NCBI GenBank assembly: GCA_936450465.1
Contig: OW388304.1
Coordinates: 13,796,708-13,860,707 of the forward strand
Length of the DNA stretch: 64,000 nucleotides
Direction of reading: 5' to 3'
Source: Gibbula magus
Taxonomy: Eukaryota > Mollusca > Gastropoda > Trochida > Trochidae
Of the stretch, positions 23,101-37,000 are shown one piece after another. The notes beneath the pieces are model-generated. The model was not told where the DNA came from. It did no database searches and saw only the letters and a list, made by a program, of their open reading frames with translations. The position numbers were made by a program, and so were the translations under genes. Every line of letters starts with the position of its first letter. Within the stretch, counting starts at the first letter, position 1.

Positions 23101-26100
23101 GAGCTGGATGAGATACAAAAATTATTTCCAGAAACCAGTCAAATTTACACAAAGATTTTCATGGAATGTGACTATTTCGATTAGAATTTATTATTTATTT
23201 GTAATTTTTTCCAAATAATTAAAGAAAATATGTTTCCTCTTCTGTAGAAAAATGCAGTGTTGTTCCTTGGCCCATCCTTTGGACTTTGTGGTCAGTTTCT
23301 TCAACAAAAATACAAAGGATAAACATTCTATGATCTGTTTTTTTCTCTCAATTTTTTATGCCTCAAAACCGATTGTCAATTGATCTTTAACAACATCAAG
23401 ATATTCTAGTCACAGAATTCTTCCGTCAGCCGTCAGCGTTGATTCATGTTGTTAGTCCCGGATATCTGGGTGAGTTAATGGTCCTGGATGATTGCTGAAC
23501 ATACACACACCTTCTCTGTTCATATTGTTCATAACCAAAATATAATAATGCTTTTATGTCAACCTTTTTCCTGTAACTTTTGTCCAATATTTAATTTGCT
23601 GTATATATTCATAAAATTGACAAAATGTCACTTCGGTTGGTTTAATTTTAAGGTAGTTTTCTTACGTCGACATATTAACTTAGAAATTTTGATTTCAGTA
23701 AATTTCACAGTTGGCAATATTATGATTGTTATTCATGTAAACAGATCTACACACTGAGCTTCTTTTGAGATTTTAAATGAAAGGTTGAAAATAATAATTA
23801 TGGGTTCGGATTGACATGTTCGCAGCCTTTGTCGTCCTGCCAACCAAGAAATGGGTCCTCGAAACGAGCAGAGAGTACGAGATTCTGATTGAAGTATACG
23901 ACAAGGACAGCCATAAAATCTATCCTTCTGATGTGAGTCTTTTGTGAAATCAACGTTAACTTTATCAAATGATAATCAATTTGGATTACAAGAATGTTCT
24001 TGATGTCCGACAAAGCTAAACATATAACCAGAAGAAGCAACTATCATGCAACTCCACAAGGAAAATACAAAAATTGAATAATTCATAAACAGCCACAGTC
24101 AAGAAGTATGGGTATGGCCCCTTAAATCTAATTTCTTTTCAGAAATATAGGCCTATGTTCAAGGAATATTTTTGAATAGTTTCATTTATTGGGTTGAAAT
24201 TTTTTAAAAATTCAAAAAAGAATCCCTAAAATGAGTTTTCCTAGAATGAACCAAGACAATCAACGGTGAAATCTACCCGAACACAGATCCCAGTTGTTGG
24301 AGACAACTAATTTCTGAAATAGTAGTCAAGTGAAGCAGCAACATGTTTCTACTGTTACACCAATGACACCATGTCTTCATTCTTGCTGTTTTATCACTAG
24401 TTGACAAAACACACCATGGTTTGTTCTTCAGAATGTGCGTATCCAGGCAGTGTTCCCGTCCAAGTACTTCAAGGTACTCTTCTCCAGTGTGAACGGCACG
24501 TACCACCGAGTACAGACTCTACTGAAGGGATTCACAGACATAGACGGGGCGCTCACTGCCGTCATTAAGGAGGTGACATACTGATTTTAATATCACGTAA
24601 CCCTTTCCTTGCTGATGCCATACTTTTCAGAAATTATTTTTCAATTATTCTCTTTGTAATTTAAAATAAACTCTTTAATTTACATTAATCATTTTCTGAA
24701 ACTTTAACTCGTATTGATTTAACCCTACCATTAGCCAGTAATCATGTGTCCAGTGTAACCGTCACATGAGGTTGTTGATATACAAGCAAATAGTACTATA
24801 ATCTAGACCTCAGCACTTTCTTCTCTGACTGGAATGTTCCATTACAGGATGGGTCAGAGTTCCGGATCAGTCCACAAGTGAAGGGGAGTCAGGAAGTGGA
24901 GATCTATGACCCTATTGTAGTGGACCCACCGGAACTGTTCTTCCCGTGGGACCCTGTCTCTCAGTGCAAACATACACACACTATCAAGGTGAGAACATCT
25001 TTATTACATCAGTGTAATCTTGTCAAGGTGTCAGTGGTCCAAAACTGTTGTGCTATTATCAAAGAGACTTTTTAACACTGAAGTCACAGACTAAAGATAT
25101 TTTGCTTTTGACTCAACTGAAAAATCAACTGAGAATACGATTAATTTTCTGAAAGAGACCACATTTGCACAACAAAATGACAAAACCTGAAATACCAGAT
25201 ACAAAATAGCTGCAATTAAGTCCAAAGTTTATTGACACTGTATTGTTTATTAAAACTTTATAATTTTTCAAATAGAAAATAACAGCCACAAATTAAACTT
25301 CTGAATCGTAGGCTTCAGGAGGAAGTGGAGAGTATGTGTGGAGTACGCTCAATGCAAGCATCACCAGTGTCAACATCAAGGGGGAGATAACTACTACTGG
25401 TCTCGGCTCAACAAACATCACCGCAGCTGACACAAAGAATTCTGCTCACACTGGCACTGTACAGGTAAGCTCAGGAGATAGTTGGAACAGGGAATGGGAG
25501 TTTCTGCTGATCTGCTTGTTGTGTGTTGGCTCTAAATTCATCTTCTTCAATAAATATCTAGCCAAAAACCTTGAATTCAGTGAATTAGGTTAGTATATCT
25601 TTATATTCATGTCCCTCGTTTCTCAACAAGATAATTTCTTGTCTAGGTGCATGTGTTGCCCCCAGCAGACCTGACCTTCCCCCCGACCAAAGTGGAGGCA
25701 GCGGTTGGCACCACCCTCCGGATTCCCCTGCAGGTATCTGCACTGTATAAGGGTAGGTACAAATGACTTTGTTTTTGCTCTTTACTGTCGGGTGTCCATT
25801 TATGTCCGGTGTCCAAGATATTTCCATTTATCCACTAGCCAAACAAGGTTTATTTTCCTTGTTAACAAGTTATGATTAATGTTAATTGGCTGCATAGAAT
25901 GACTTTGCACCATTTGATTTAACAGCTCAAAATCAAATACAAAAAATATAGAGGTCAACACACTGTTCAGGCCAGTCGACTTGAACTGAAAATGCTCTTT
26001 CCATTTGCCAACAGGTAAAAAGCACAAGTTCATTGACTGTCGAGAGATGCCTCTGAATGTGACGTACAGCGACGGGACCGTCTTCGATCAGCATCAAGGT

Positions 26101-29100
26101 GGGTGGAAGAAATAATGAGGCAGTAATTAAACCTTTAGAGTAATCCAATGTTATTTTATATAATAAACCTACTGTTCACCTGCCATAACTTGTAAGCAAT
26201 GGAAATCTGTTCATTCATAACTTCAAGGGTATACTTTTCAATCAATCTCCACTAGTGTCTTGGACCCATGTTTTTGAAGTTCTCTTGGTGCTAAGATAGT
26301 CCTAAGTGCCATACATTAACATTGGCTTACGACTATCTTAGCACTAAGACAGCTTCGAAAATATGGGCCCAGGAGTAATACATGGTTCAGCCTAATGATT
26401 GTGTCACCTCCCTTGACTGGCTAAGCCTTGTCACAGTAACTAATCAGAGTAGCCTTGTCTGTGTTAAAGGGACACTGCGTCTAGGATAAATATGAGATCA
26501 GATTTATCTACCTGTGCTGATTAACGTGTCTGGTAACGAGTCACAGACCCCCAATTTCAGACAATTGAAGTAGTTAGTAATAAAACTACTGCATGTAGAC
26601 AGTGAAGCGAAGCGTAACTCATTAGCAGACATGTTAACCAGCATTCATTTTTATCCTCGACTCAGTGTCCTTTTAAAGGAATTGAGCCTCCAGCCAGTAA
26701 CAACCAATAAAGAGGAAGTGAGTTATTATTAAAACATTTTGATTGGTATACTATACTTCCCATTTTAGACTTGTTGCTGAAAGGTCAACAAAGGGAGGTA
26801 ATGAAATTATCTAATCTAACTGTGAATATGTACAGGGCTAATGTGCAAAGCATCTGCATGATTACTCTGGTGAATATTGATGATGTGGTGCAGTTTGCCT
26901 TTCCAAAATGTTTGTAAGAGTTCACGTAAGAATTTAATATGAGAGGTGAATTTTACTTGTGTACAATGTATAAAATGAAATGGGGTTATTTGAACATCAC
27001 TGAAAACTTCAGGGGCTATTTTAGGAAAACTTGGGTTAATGTTCACCGAAATTTTATTTTTTTTTGTCTTTGATTTCTAGTGAAGATATAAACCCCCCTC
27101 CTTAAATTCAATGATTTAACAAAGATAATTCTCCCCCTGAAGGTGAGGTGACCCTGACCTCGGATGGATGCACAATCCTCAGCTTCATCGCAGTACATCA
27201 GGGTCACACGGAGGTCACCGCGTCCTACCAGATCGGAAATGTTCTGCTTCAAGACTCCATTACCATCGCTGCCTACAATCCCCTCAAGGTGGAGAAAATG
27301 TTTCATCTTCAGAGAATTTTATAGTTCACTTGGTATAGGATTGGAAAGTTTTAGGATAAAATCAACAACTTGCGCTTTGCGCTTTATGCTTTATTGCAAC
27401 TTTATCCAGATTTTAAACATTGTCAGAGAAGGAAGATTTTTTTGAATGAGCATATTTCAGCTCTCCGAGAGTTTTCTTTCTTAGTAGATCTTTGAACTTA
27501 TATTCCAGCTTTGAATGACCAAAAGTGATTATTTTGATTTGAAGCTTTAAATTGAACAATAGATTAGGTTTGCTTTAGTTTTGTCCTTACTGAATTTTTT
27601 CCATTCTATCTTTCTGTGTGTCTTCAAACTTCAGCCAGTTTTTTCTTGCCAGAGGAAGAGATGGTATTTTTTTTATTTACAACTTCAAATTAAACTGATA
27701 TGTTTACATTGATGATATTGAAATATAAAACCTCAAATTATTCATTTGACAATTGGTTTTTGTGTACTATTAGATAATTAGCATGTAGTTTATTTCTATT
27801 CTATGTGTTTCTAGTCTGTTGACCCTGAGAAAGAAGCTGTGATTGCTGTCGCGACATCCAAAGAGATTTTATTCCGAGGAGGTCCGCAACCCTGGGTATT
27901 GGATTCATCAAGATACTTCCAGCTGTGTGAGTATTTTCAACATCTAAAACAATAAATGCTACTCAAATTACTTCCTTTATTTCCAGGAATTTGACTTTGA
28001 AAGATGTTACTGTGAATAATGATATTTACTCCCCTATTCATGTTCCTTGTCTTGATCTGAGGGCGGCTCAGCACAATTTTGTAGGTTAGGGACTCCTAGT
28101 TCCATCAGGGTAATGTAGTACCACCCATGGTTCGCTAGTTCCAGCCGATGCTCGCAAGTTTCACCGCAATGCATAGCCACATGGCATTTCGGGCTTTCTC
28201 CCTGCCTTAATACTAGCGGCCGCGATATAAGTGAAATACTCTTGAAAGCGGCGTTAAACCCCAACTCGCTACTGTCTGATGTTTTGTGCACAAACACATT
28301 GACATTGAGTGCAATAACTCCCTCTCTGTGGTATTTTTACTGCATTCAATGCAGGGATTCAAAGGTGTTGCAGGTTTTCTCCCTGCAGTAATATGAGCCA
28401 TTGTGTTGATGATGTTATGTATTTTAAATTATTGAATTTTTCAAACTTTTTTATTTGAATGTGTGTTATATGAAATAACATTTGTCTGTTTTACCCAGTG
28501 AGTGCAGAAAGATCCTCGATTATCACCATGGAAAAGATGGATGTATTCAGCGTCAACAGTAAGTTGTGATTCAATTTACAACAAGATTTTATAAAATGAA
28601 GATATGAAAAGAGAAGGAAAATTGTAACACGTTTTAAATTAATGCATTTTCTCCAAAACAACTGCAATAAAGTTTAGTCATACAGTTGAAGCCAAAACTT
28701 GAATTTTACCATGCTTGCTTGTTCCGAAAGCAGAGTTTGGCTCGATACATTCTTTACTTTGATTTACTAGTTTCACGACAATCAATAGTTTGATTTCTAT
28801 AGAATATTTTAAACCTGCACTTTGTGTTGCTTCACCCTCACAGAGTTTTATTTTGTGACCCACGTTTAGAGTCGAATATTTTTGTCAAGTTGACAATGCA
28901 TGTTACGTTATTATCAGCATCTCCTGTGGCAGTGCCAGGTAAGAGACATTCTTGTGGTATTTACGTATCTGTGGGCTGTACTGGTATGTGCAAGGCATTG
29001 TTAGAATAATCTCGTAGTTTGCTGCGGAAACTTCATCACTGCATCGTTAAACTGTCTTTAATATCTAGGGATTATCAGAATGAGAATTCATACGCACATT

Positions 29101-31060
29101 ATCCTGAGAAATGCCTTATTGAGATTTGAGATGGGTGAAATTTGCACAATATGTGTTTTTTAAAACCCTATGACATCACAAAAGTAATTGTTGAAATGCA
29201 CAATAATTCAAAATAGCTATAATTCATCATCATACACATTTGTACCCATCATTATAAAAAGTAACATTTTCTCTGTCTATTAAATTGAAACAGCGGGGGG
29301 ATAGCGCTTTTGCTAGATCGTTCATCTTTGGATCATAAGGTGCAAGGTTCAAATCCCGCCAGGGGGACGGCAACTTTGTCTGCGGTAGAGAACTGTTGTT
29401 CTACATGCATATTTGGGTGCAATGCTTCACTGAATTTCAGCGTAGTACCACCCATGGTTTGCTAGTTCAGGCTGTTGTTCTGAGGTTTCACAGCAATGCA
29501 TAGCCACGATGGTTTTACAGGCTTTTCCCCTGCAATAATACTGGCAGCCATGATATAAGTTAAACACTCTAGATTGCAGCATTAATCCTTAAATCACCTC
29601 ACCTTAATTGAAACATAAGTTCATATATTTAAATATGACTCGTTAGAAGGTATTGGAATCAAGTAATGTCACAATTCAATATTTAAGTATCCCCTGACGC
29701 CTGTTATTTTTGGGATATTGAAATTGGTTCCTTTTTTATGACTGCCCGTCCTGAAAACATTTCCGGAGTATGACTTTAACACTCCAGTTTATTCTTTATG
29801 TGGACCAATTGTCTTGAAGATGTGCCTTTTGATGTATTCAACTTCCTCAGATATTGTGGTTCCTTTCCATGAACATTTGCTCATTTTCTGAATATATTAC
29901 TGGTGATATGAACAGCTAAAAATTATTTTCAGCACAACAAGTGTAACTGACTCACTATCGATTGGTTAGCTTCATAATCATTATTTCATATATTTCACTG
30001 ACTTTCTTTCTTAGTGGGCTTGAGTAATAGCGGCTTTTGTTTGTTATCTCCCACCACGTGTTTATCGTGAGCATTATGATAATAAGGCAATTTGTATAGC
30101 GCAGCAATCCACACATTTAAATATGCTCAAGGCGCTTACATACATATATATTGAACTAAAGAACTATTCTGTAGATGGTTTTCATATTTTGCACATATGT
30201 TCACCATTGTGAGAGAAAGATCCCTATTTAGTTTTGTGACCTTGACTTGATGAGACTGTGACATTTAATTTACTAGAGATGGGTGGTTTTACCGGTATAC
30301 CGGAAAACCGTGGTTTTTCAGTTAAGTGGTACATACCGCGGTACGTTGGAGAAAACCGGGGTTTTTATCATTGGAAAAAAATTACCTTTTTCAGAATGAT
30401 ATTTGTCAGAAAAAATTAATATCTTACTAATAAAAGTAACTATTCTTTAAATGGTTCTTTAAACTGATGTTATCTGATGTAGTTTGAATGTAATACATCT
30501 CTAACAAAAGTGTCTGCAATTTGCTTACTGATTGGTTGCATGTTGATATGCTGATATTCCTTAAGAAAAACTTGAAATGATAGTTATGTTTTTATTTACT
30601 TTTGAAATCTTCATCTTTGGTATTCTATTATTGAGTTCTGAATAAAAAGACATCTGGAACAATTCTACCTGTATATTATACATAACCTGATACTATTCAT
30701 TTCAAGCACGGTATATCATGGTACTTGAACAAAAAAATAGGTATACCGCGGTACTGAAATGTTCGTGGTACCCAACCCTATAATTTACCCTTGTCATCAG
30801 AGTATCTCAAGAACCCTTCACTGCATCATCTCCACGTTTCATATAAAGCTTCTCCAGCAAAAGATGCTGGGCAAAGTAGATTAAGACAATGTTAGTTTTA
30901 AGATATTTAAAAGTTTCAGCAACCGCCCTTACAAACATGTAAACAGAATTAAATTGCATCATGTTTCTGTGACATCTAATTTCCTATCAAACTTTGACCT
31001 CTTCTTTTTCCCCTTATATTTTGAAGTGATAATTTGTGGCAGGTGTCATTTGCTCGTTTA

Positions 31061-31091
<31 letters not shown>

Positions 31092-34000
31092 ACTAAGATA
31101 CTCCATCATCTTGTTTTGAATTCTTTTTTGTGGCCTCAGATGAGTAAGATTAATACAATTTATTTTTTTTACCTCTTTCAGTTCATTCATTTTATTAGAA
31201 ATTATTCTCTACCTTTATTCCTTTTCTCTCACCTCCCCTGTCCTAGTTGCAGTCTGCGATTCGCCTCATCCTACTTACGAAGCTGACGAGAACTATTTTG
31301 TAGTAGACTTGTCACACCCATCTGTTGACCAGATGTATCTCCCTCCACCTCATGTATCACTACACCCAAGCTGCTTAACATACGCACCAACTCTGTATAG
31401 TGAGTTGTTGGTTGGGTTTTATTATTAATTTGTTGAAAGTTACTAATTTTTGCACTTATTTTGTGTTTGTACAATTTGTTGTTTGTATGTTAAGTGAATA
31501 AATGATAAAAATACTTGATATTTGTGGTCTGAGTTGAAATCTTATTGTTCTGTTTAAATGTTTGGACAAACAGTGAGTTGTAGTAAAGCATTGAAAAATT
31601 TAGCTCATTTATAAACAAGACATCAGGAATTGGTAACATTTTGTATCTTAAGCACTGTGAAATTAAGACTTCAGAATCATATCATGTTTTGTGGATACAA
31701 TCTATTACCCAAAGAAATTAAAGTTTTTCAGAAAACATTTTTAGAAATATTGAAATTGGAAGCTTTTTTTCAATTCATGGATAATTGATTTTACACTTTT
31801 TAAATATCCTTTCTTTTATATAGTATGTTCTATTATCATGTTTATATTTAACTTTATGTTATTTCTTGATTTGCATGCTTCAATTATTTTCTTTCATATT
31901 AGCATAAGGATGACAGATTTAAGACTTAGAAAGCATTGAATAACATAGAAATAATTGTGCTTGTCTATTTAAATAATGCTGTTATTGGGGTTACTTGAAG
32001 CACAGTACAATAAGTTGTACCAAATGTTTTGAGTAAATTTCGCATACTTTCTTGCACATTCCATCTTCATTGACTCTTCCGCTGCAGTCAACGCACTTTT
32101 GCATAAACTCTTTGTTACTCTATGATGTTAACAATTCTGTTGGAAGAGTGCTTTATGGCACCTTTCAGCTGTATTGTATCTTGATACGCTAAGTAATATC
32201 AGTTTTGAAACATTATAACGTTCAATTAGAAGGCAAAGTATTATCTGAATCGCAATACCTCATTAGAGTATCGTCAAATAAAGTTTCGATTTATAAGATT
32301 TTTTCTATACAATCATCTTGAAAAATGAAAAAAATATGTTCAGCTGTAATGTTCTCATACCTTAACATTTATAAGTTGATTCTATTACATAATAACATTG
32401 ACGCAGTGATTTAATTCTTAAATTAATTTCGCATTTGTGCCATGAATATCCGTTTTGAATTTTTTTAGTTGTATTTGCAGTCAAAGGTATGCTTTAAAGT
32501 GTGTTTTTGTTAATGTTTTCTCATTTTTCTCTTTTCAGGAGGATACCATGCCTTCACAGTTCTGTGTAAAGACTTCGGAGAGCAGGTAAGGAGGCTGGAT
32601 ATTTGTAATGTAGTGTAGACACTTAGTGGATGAAGTACAATTATAAATCCTTCTTTATCACAAAACTAGTAGTTCTATTTCTTACAATAATTTTTTCTTA
32701 TGTCAGGTTTGTTTAATGCTTTGTTGTAGTGCATATGATTAATAAAACGTTAAAATGAAGGGAATATTGTTTGACTTCGTTGCAGACTTTGACCCTGAAA
32801 GTTGGGAATGAGAAAACAGCGAGGAATATCTTCCCAGCGTCTGAGGAAACTCAGATCAGGTTAGTTACTGGGTCAATCTACTTTCTGATAAATCTAATCA
32901 CGGAGAGAAGAAAATTGTGTGTTGTACTTAAGATTTAAAATCTTGCTAGGGTTCTGCATTATATTACATTAACTCGCCTATGCCTACCACAATTCGATTT
33001 TCATGCAAATTAATGGGAAGGTTAAAAATAATGGTGTTTTAAAATATTTGTACATTCGCTTTTTGATTCCCCTGTTTGCAATTCCAGTGAGTTATCTATA
33101 TACATGAACTAATAAATATTCCCAGATCTCAGCAAAGTGATCACTGCATCATTAGATATATATATATATATATATATATGTTTGAAATTTTGAGTTGAGC
33201 TTCTGACATCGAGGACTTAGGCTCAAGAATTCCGCAATTACGGTAATATAACTCAGGGAAAGATAATCTGTCATCCCCCGTCACACGTAAGTTATTGTCT
33301 AAATAAGAAGTTTCTGCATTGCAGGTTCCTTTGTGCCAAGCCAGTGGAGTTGCACCTCCAGCCCATCCTGAACTTGGACCCCAACCTCCCTCCCTGTCCT
33401 GTCACCCACGAGACTCATCTCCCAGTAAGTTCTTAATCTGGACCTGAACCTCCCACTGTGTCCGGTCACCCACGAGACTCATCTCCCAGTAAGTTCTTAA
33501 TCTGGACCTGAACCTCCCACCGTGTCCTGTCACCCACGAGACTCATCTCCCAGTAAGTTCTTAATCTGGACCTGAACCTCCCACCGTGTCCTGTCACCCA
33601 CGAGACTCATCTCCCAGTAAGTTCTTAATCTGGACCTGAACCTCCCACTGTGTCCTGTCACCCACGAGACTCATCTCCCAGTAAGTTCTTAATCTTGACC
33701 TGAACCTCCCACTGTGTCCTGTCACCCACGAGACTCATCTCCCAGTAAGTTCTTAATCTGGACCTGAACCTCCCACTGTGTCCTGTCACCCACGAGACTC
33801 ATCTCCCAGTAAGTTCTTAATCTGGACCTGAACCTCCCACTGTGTCCGGTCACCCACGAGACTCATCTCCCAGTAAGTTCTTAATCTGGACCTGAACCTC
33901 CCACCGTATCCGGTCACCCACGAAACTCATCTCCTGGTAAGTTCTTAATCTGGACCTGAACCTCCCACTGTGTCCGGTCACCCACGAGACTCATCTCCCG

Positions 34001-37000
34001 GTAAGATCTTAATCTGGACCTGAACCTCCCACCGTATCCTGTCACCCACGAGACTCATCTCCCGGTAAGTTGTTAATCAGGACCTGAACCTCCCACCGTA
34101 TCCTGTCACCCACGAGACTCATCTCCCAGTAAGTTGTTAATCAGGACCTAAACCTCCCACTGTGTCCGGTCACCCACGAGACTCATCTCCCAGTAAGTTC
34201 TTAATCTGGACCTGAACCTCCCACCGTGTCCCACACCCACGAGACTCATCTCCCGGTAAGATCTTAATCAGGACCTGAACCTCCCACTGTGTCCGGTCAC
34301 CCACGAGACTCATCTCCCAGTAAGTTGTTAATCTGGACCTGAACTTCCCACCGTGTCCTGTCACCCACGAGACTCATCTCCCGGTAAGTTCTTAATCAGG
34401 ACCTGAACCTCCCACTGTGTCCGGTCACCCACGAGACTCATCTCCTAGTAGTTCTTAATCTGGACCTGAACCTCCCACTGTGTCCGGTCACCCACGAGAC
34501 TCATCTCCCAGTAAGTTGTTAATCTGGACCTGAACTTCCCACCGTGTCCTGTCACCCACGAGACTCATCTCCCGGTAAGTTCTTAATCAGGACCTGAACC
34601 TCCCACTGTGTCCCACACCCACGAGACTCATCTCCCGGTAAGTTGTTAATCTGGACCTGAACCTCCCACTGTGTCCGGTCACCCACGAGACTCATCTCCC
34701 GGTAAGTTCTTAATCTGGACCTGAACCTCCCACCGTGTCCTGTCACCCACGAGACTCATCTCCCAGTAAGATCTTAATCTGGACCTGAACCTCCCACTGT
34801 GTCCGTTCACTCAGAACACTCATCTCCATGTATATCAATTGCCAATTTTGCTTTTACAATTTTAAGATAATTAACTGAGTTGTCATGAGTTTTCAAAATG
34901 CGATTTTCACTTGGATAATTTTCATATTCAGATACCAATCCACTGCGAGTACGAGAGAGATATCCTTGTGAGTGTCACTGACAGCGGCGGACGAAGGTTC
35001 GACAACTTCTCCTCTCTTGCCTTTGATTGGAGTGTGTCAAACACGCAGCTGGCCTCCATTCCAACCCCTCACGAACTTGTCACTGACGTATCCTCAGCTC
35101 AAGATGGAAGAAAGATTATCAGAAGTGAGTTTATTTCTCCCGCTATTTGAGAAATATTTCGGTATGTAAATAAGATAGATATAGAAGGTCGATAGGAACA
35201 AAGATTAGCGGGAAGGCTTCAAATCTAGAGAATACAGGTTTTGAGAGATTTATTACCCGAGGTATAGTGTCATATAACTTTCATGAGTTGAGGGTGAATT
35301 TTGTATTGTTCGACTGAGAGTGACAAATTGTTTTTAAACACAAATTCAAAGTTTCATAACAATCATATGACACACTTTCGAGTGTAATAATTTCTTTATT
35401 ACCCATTCTGGCCCATTCAATCTCATAAAAATAGCCAAGAAACAGGTCATGTCTCTTGTGATGGCAAATTATAGTGATATCAAGAATCAATTGTGTTAAG
35501 ACATCACAGATGACTTGTGCTGGTTGTGCTGAGGCAAACATGATATGTGCTTGTGTCAAACATATTAACTCGCTTATTTTTAACCATATGGGTTATAAAA
35601 TTGGTTGTTGGACGGTTGCAAATTTGATATCAGACTCATGAAAGGTAAAACAGGATACATGCCACTAGCTGATTAATGAACTAACTCAATAATAATAATT
35701 AAACATCAGATAATTATCCTTCAGATCGTTAAAGTATTTTCTTATCTTAAATATTCTTCAAGATTATGCATTTTTTCAGACAACTGACTCTTGACAATGG
35801 TCTTGTTTCTCTCTAACAGCTTATCAAACTCTGCAGCCATCGGCTAAAACTGGAACGGTTGTTGTCACAGCGACTATCAAGAGTTACAACAGTAGATACC
35901 TGAGAAATGCTGGAAGCAAAATTGATGTGAGTAATTTCCCAGAAAAATGTATTCTGGTATTTTATACAATTATGGACTGGTGGTAAGGTCGATGCCTGTT
36001 TTTATGGACCCGAGACAGGGGTCGAAAATAACACTCGTCCGCTCGTATTGACGAGTGACATTTGACTCGGGCAAGTGGAAAATTTAATATTGCTCGTCCT
36101 GTAGGACGAGTGCTTTTTCTGACCTGAATGTTTTGGATTATCAATCTTTAAGGTCATATACTTCTTTCAGATTCACTCAAAACTCTTTTAGAAACCACAC
36201 AAGTCTTTAAAATGTCGAGATATTGCGAGTGTTGGCTGTTTATTTTTATCCGATAATCACACGCTCTTATTTATCCATCAGCCAATCAGAACGGGCATCC
36301 CCGAAAACTTGACCAATCAGCGAGTGACAGGTCATCAGGGAATTCCCTGCTCAGCTGTTTACTGTACAGTTGACTACTGAAGAATACGTTTGAGTTTTCA
36401 TGAAGATTGACATAAATACAAATATTTGACGAGGATTTGTGTTGGTATTTCAATTAAATTACTAATTTTGGTTATTATGACAGTTGTTATATTGTGTTAT
36501 GTTTTGAATATCTTCCTTTTCAGCCATCACCGTAACATGAATGAAGGTCACTCATACACGATCTTTCATATCTTCCAATGATTTTGATATGTTAATCCTT
36601 CATCTCTTCATATGTTTCATCGTTTTAATTCTGTATTTTTAGGAAACACTAAAAAACATATTATTCAATATTACGACAGGATAAAATATCCAAATTTCAT
36701 TTTGACAACAATAGACAAGTTTATCTTGGTTTTGATTTGAGTGTGACTAAATGAAGATGATCAAATTTATTGTCAATTTTGCTCATTTCCTATATCGTGT
36801 ATTATTACAGTATTATACAATTAGAAGAAGGTATTCACCACATCTGCACATGGAATAAGACAAGAACATGTGAAAATTTAGGCTAAATTCAACAAACTGT
36901 CGTGTGACAGAATATTTATTTCAAAATATACGAAGATGATTATGGACTGTCTGTTGAACTTGTGAGTTTAAGTTAGTCTAATGTGACATCTTGATCGGAT

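Noticed and set aside
33425..34830. CRISPR-like array or minus-strand repeat proteins (frames at 34170-34364 and 34552-34746)
   Set aside because: The 64-bp units are copies of an exon-intron junction; the minus-strand frames are artefacts of the repeat.
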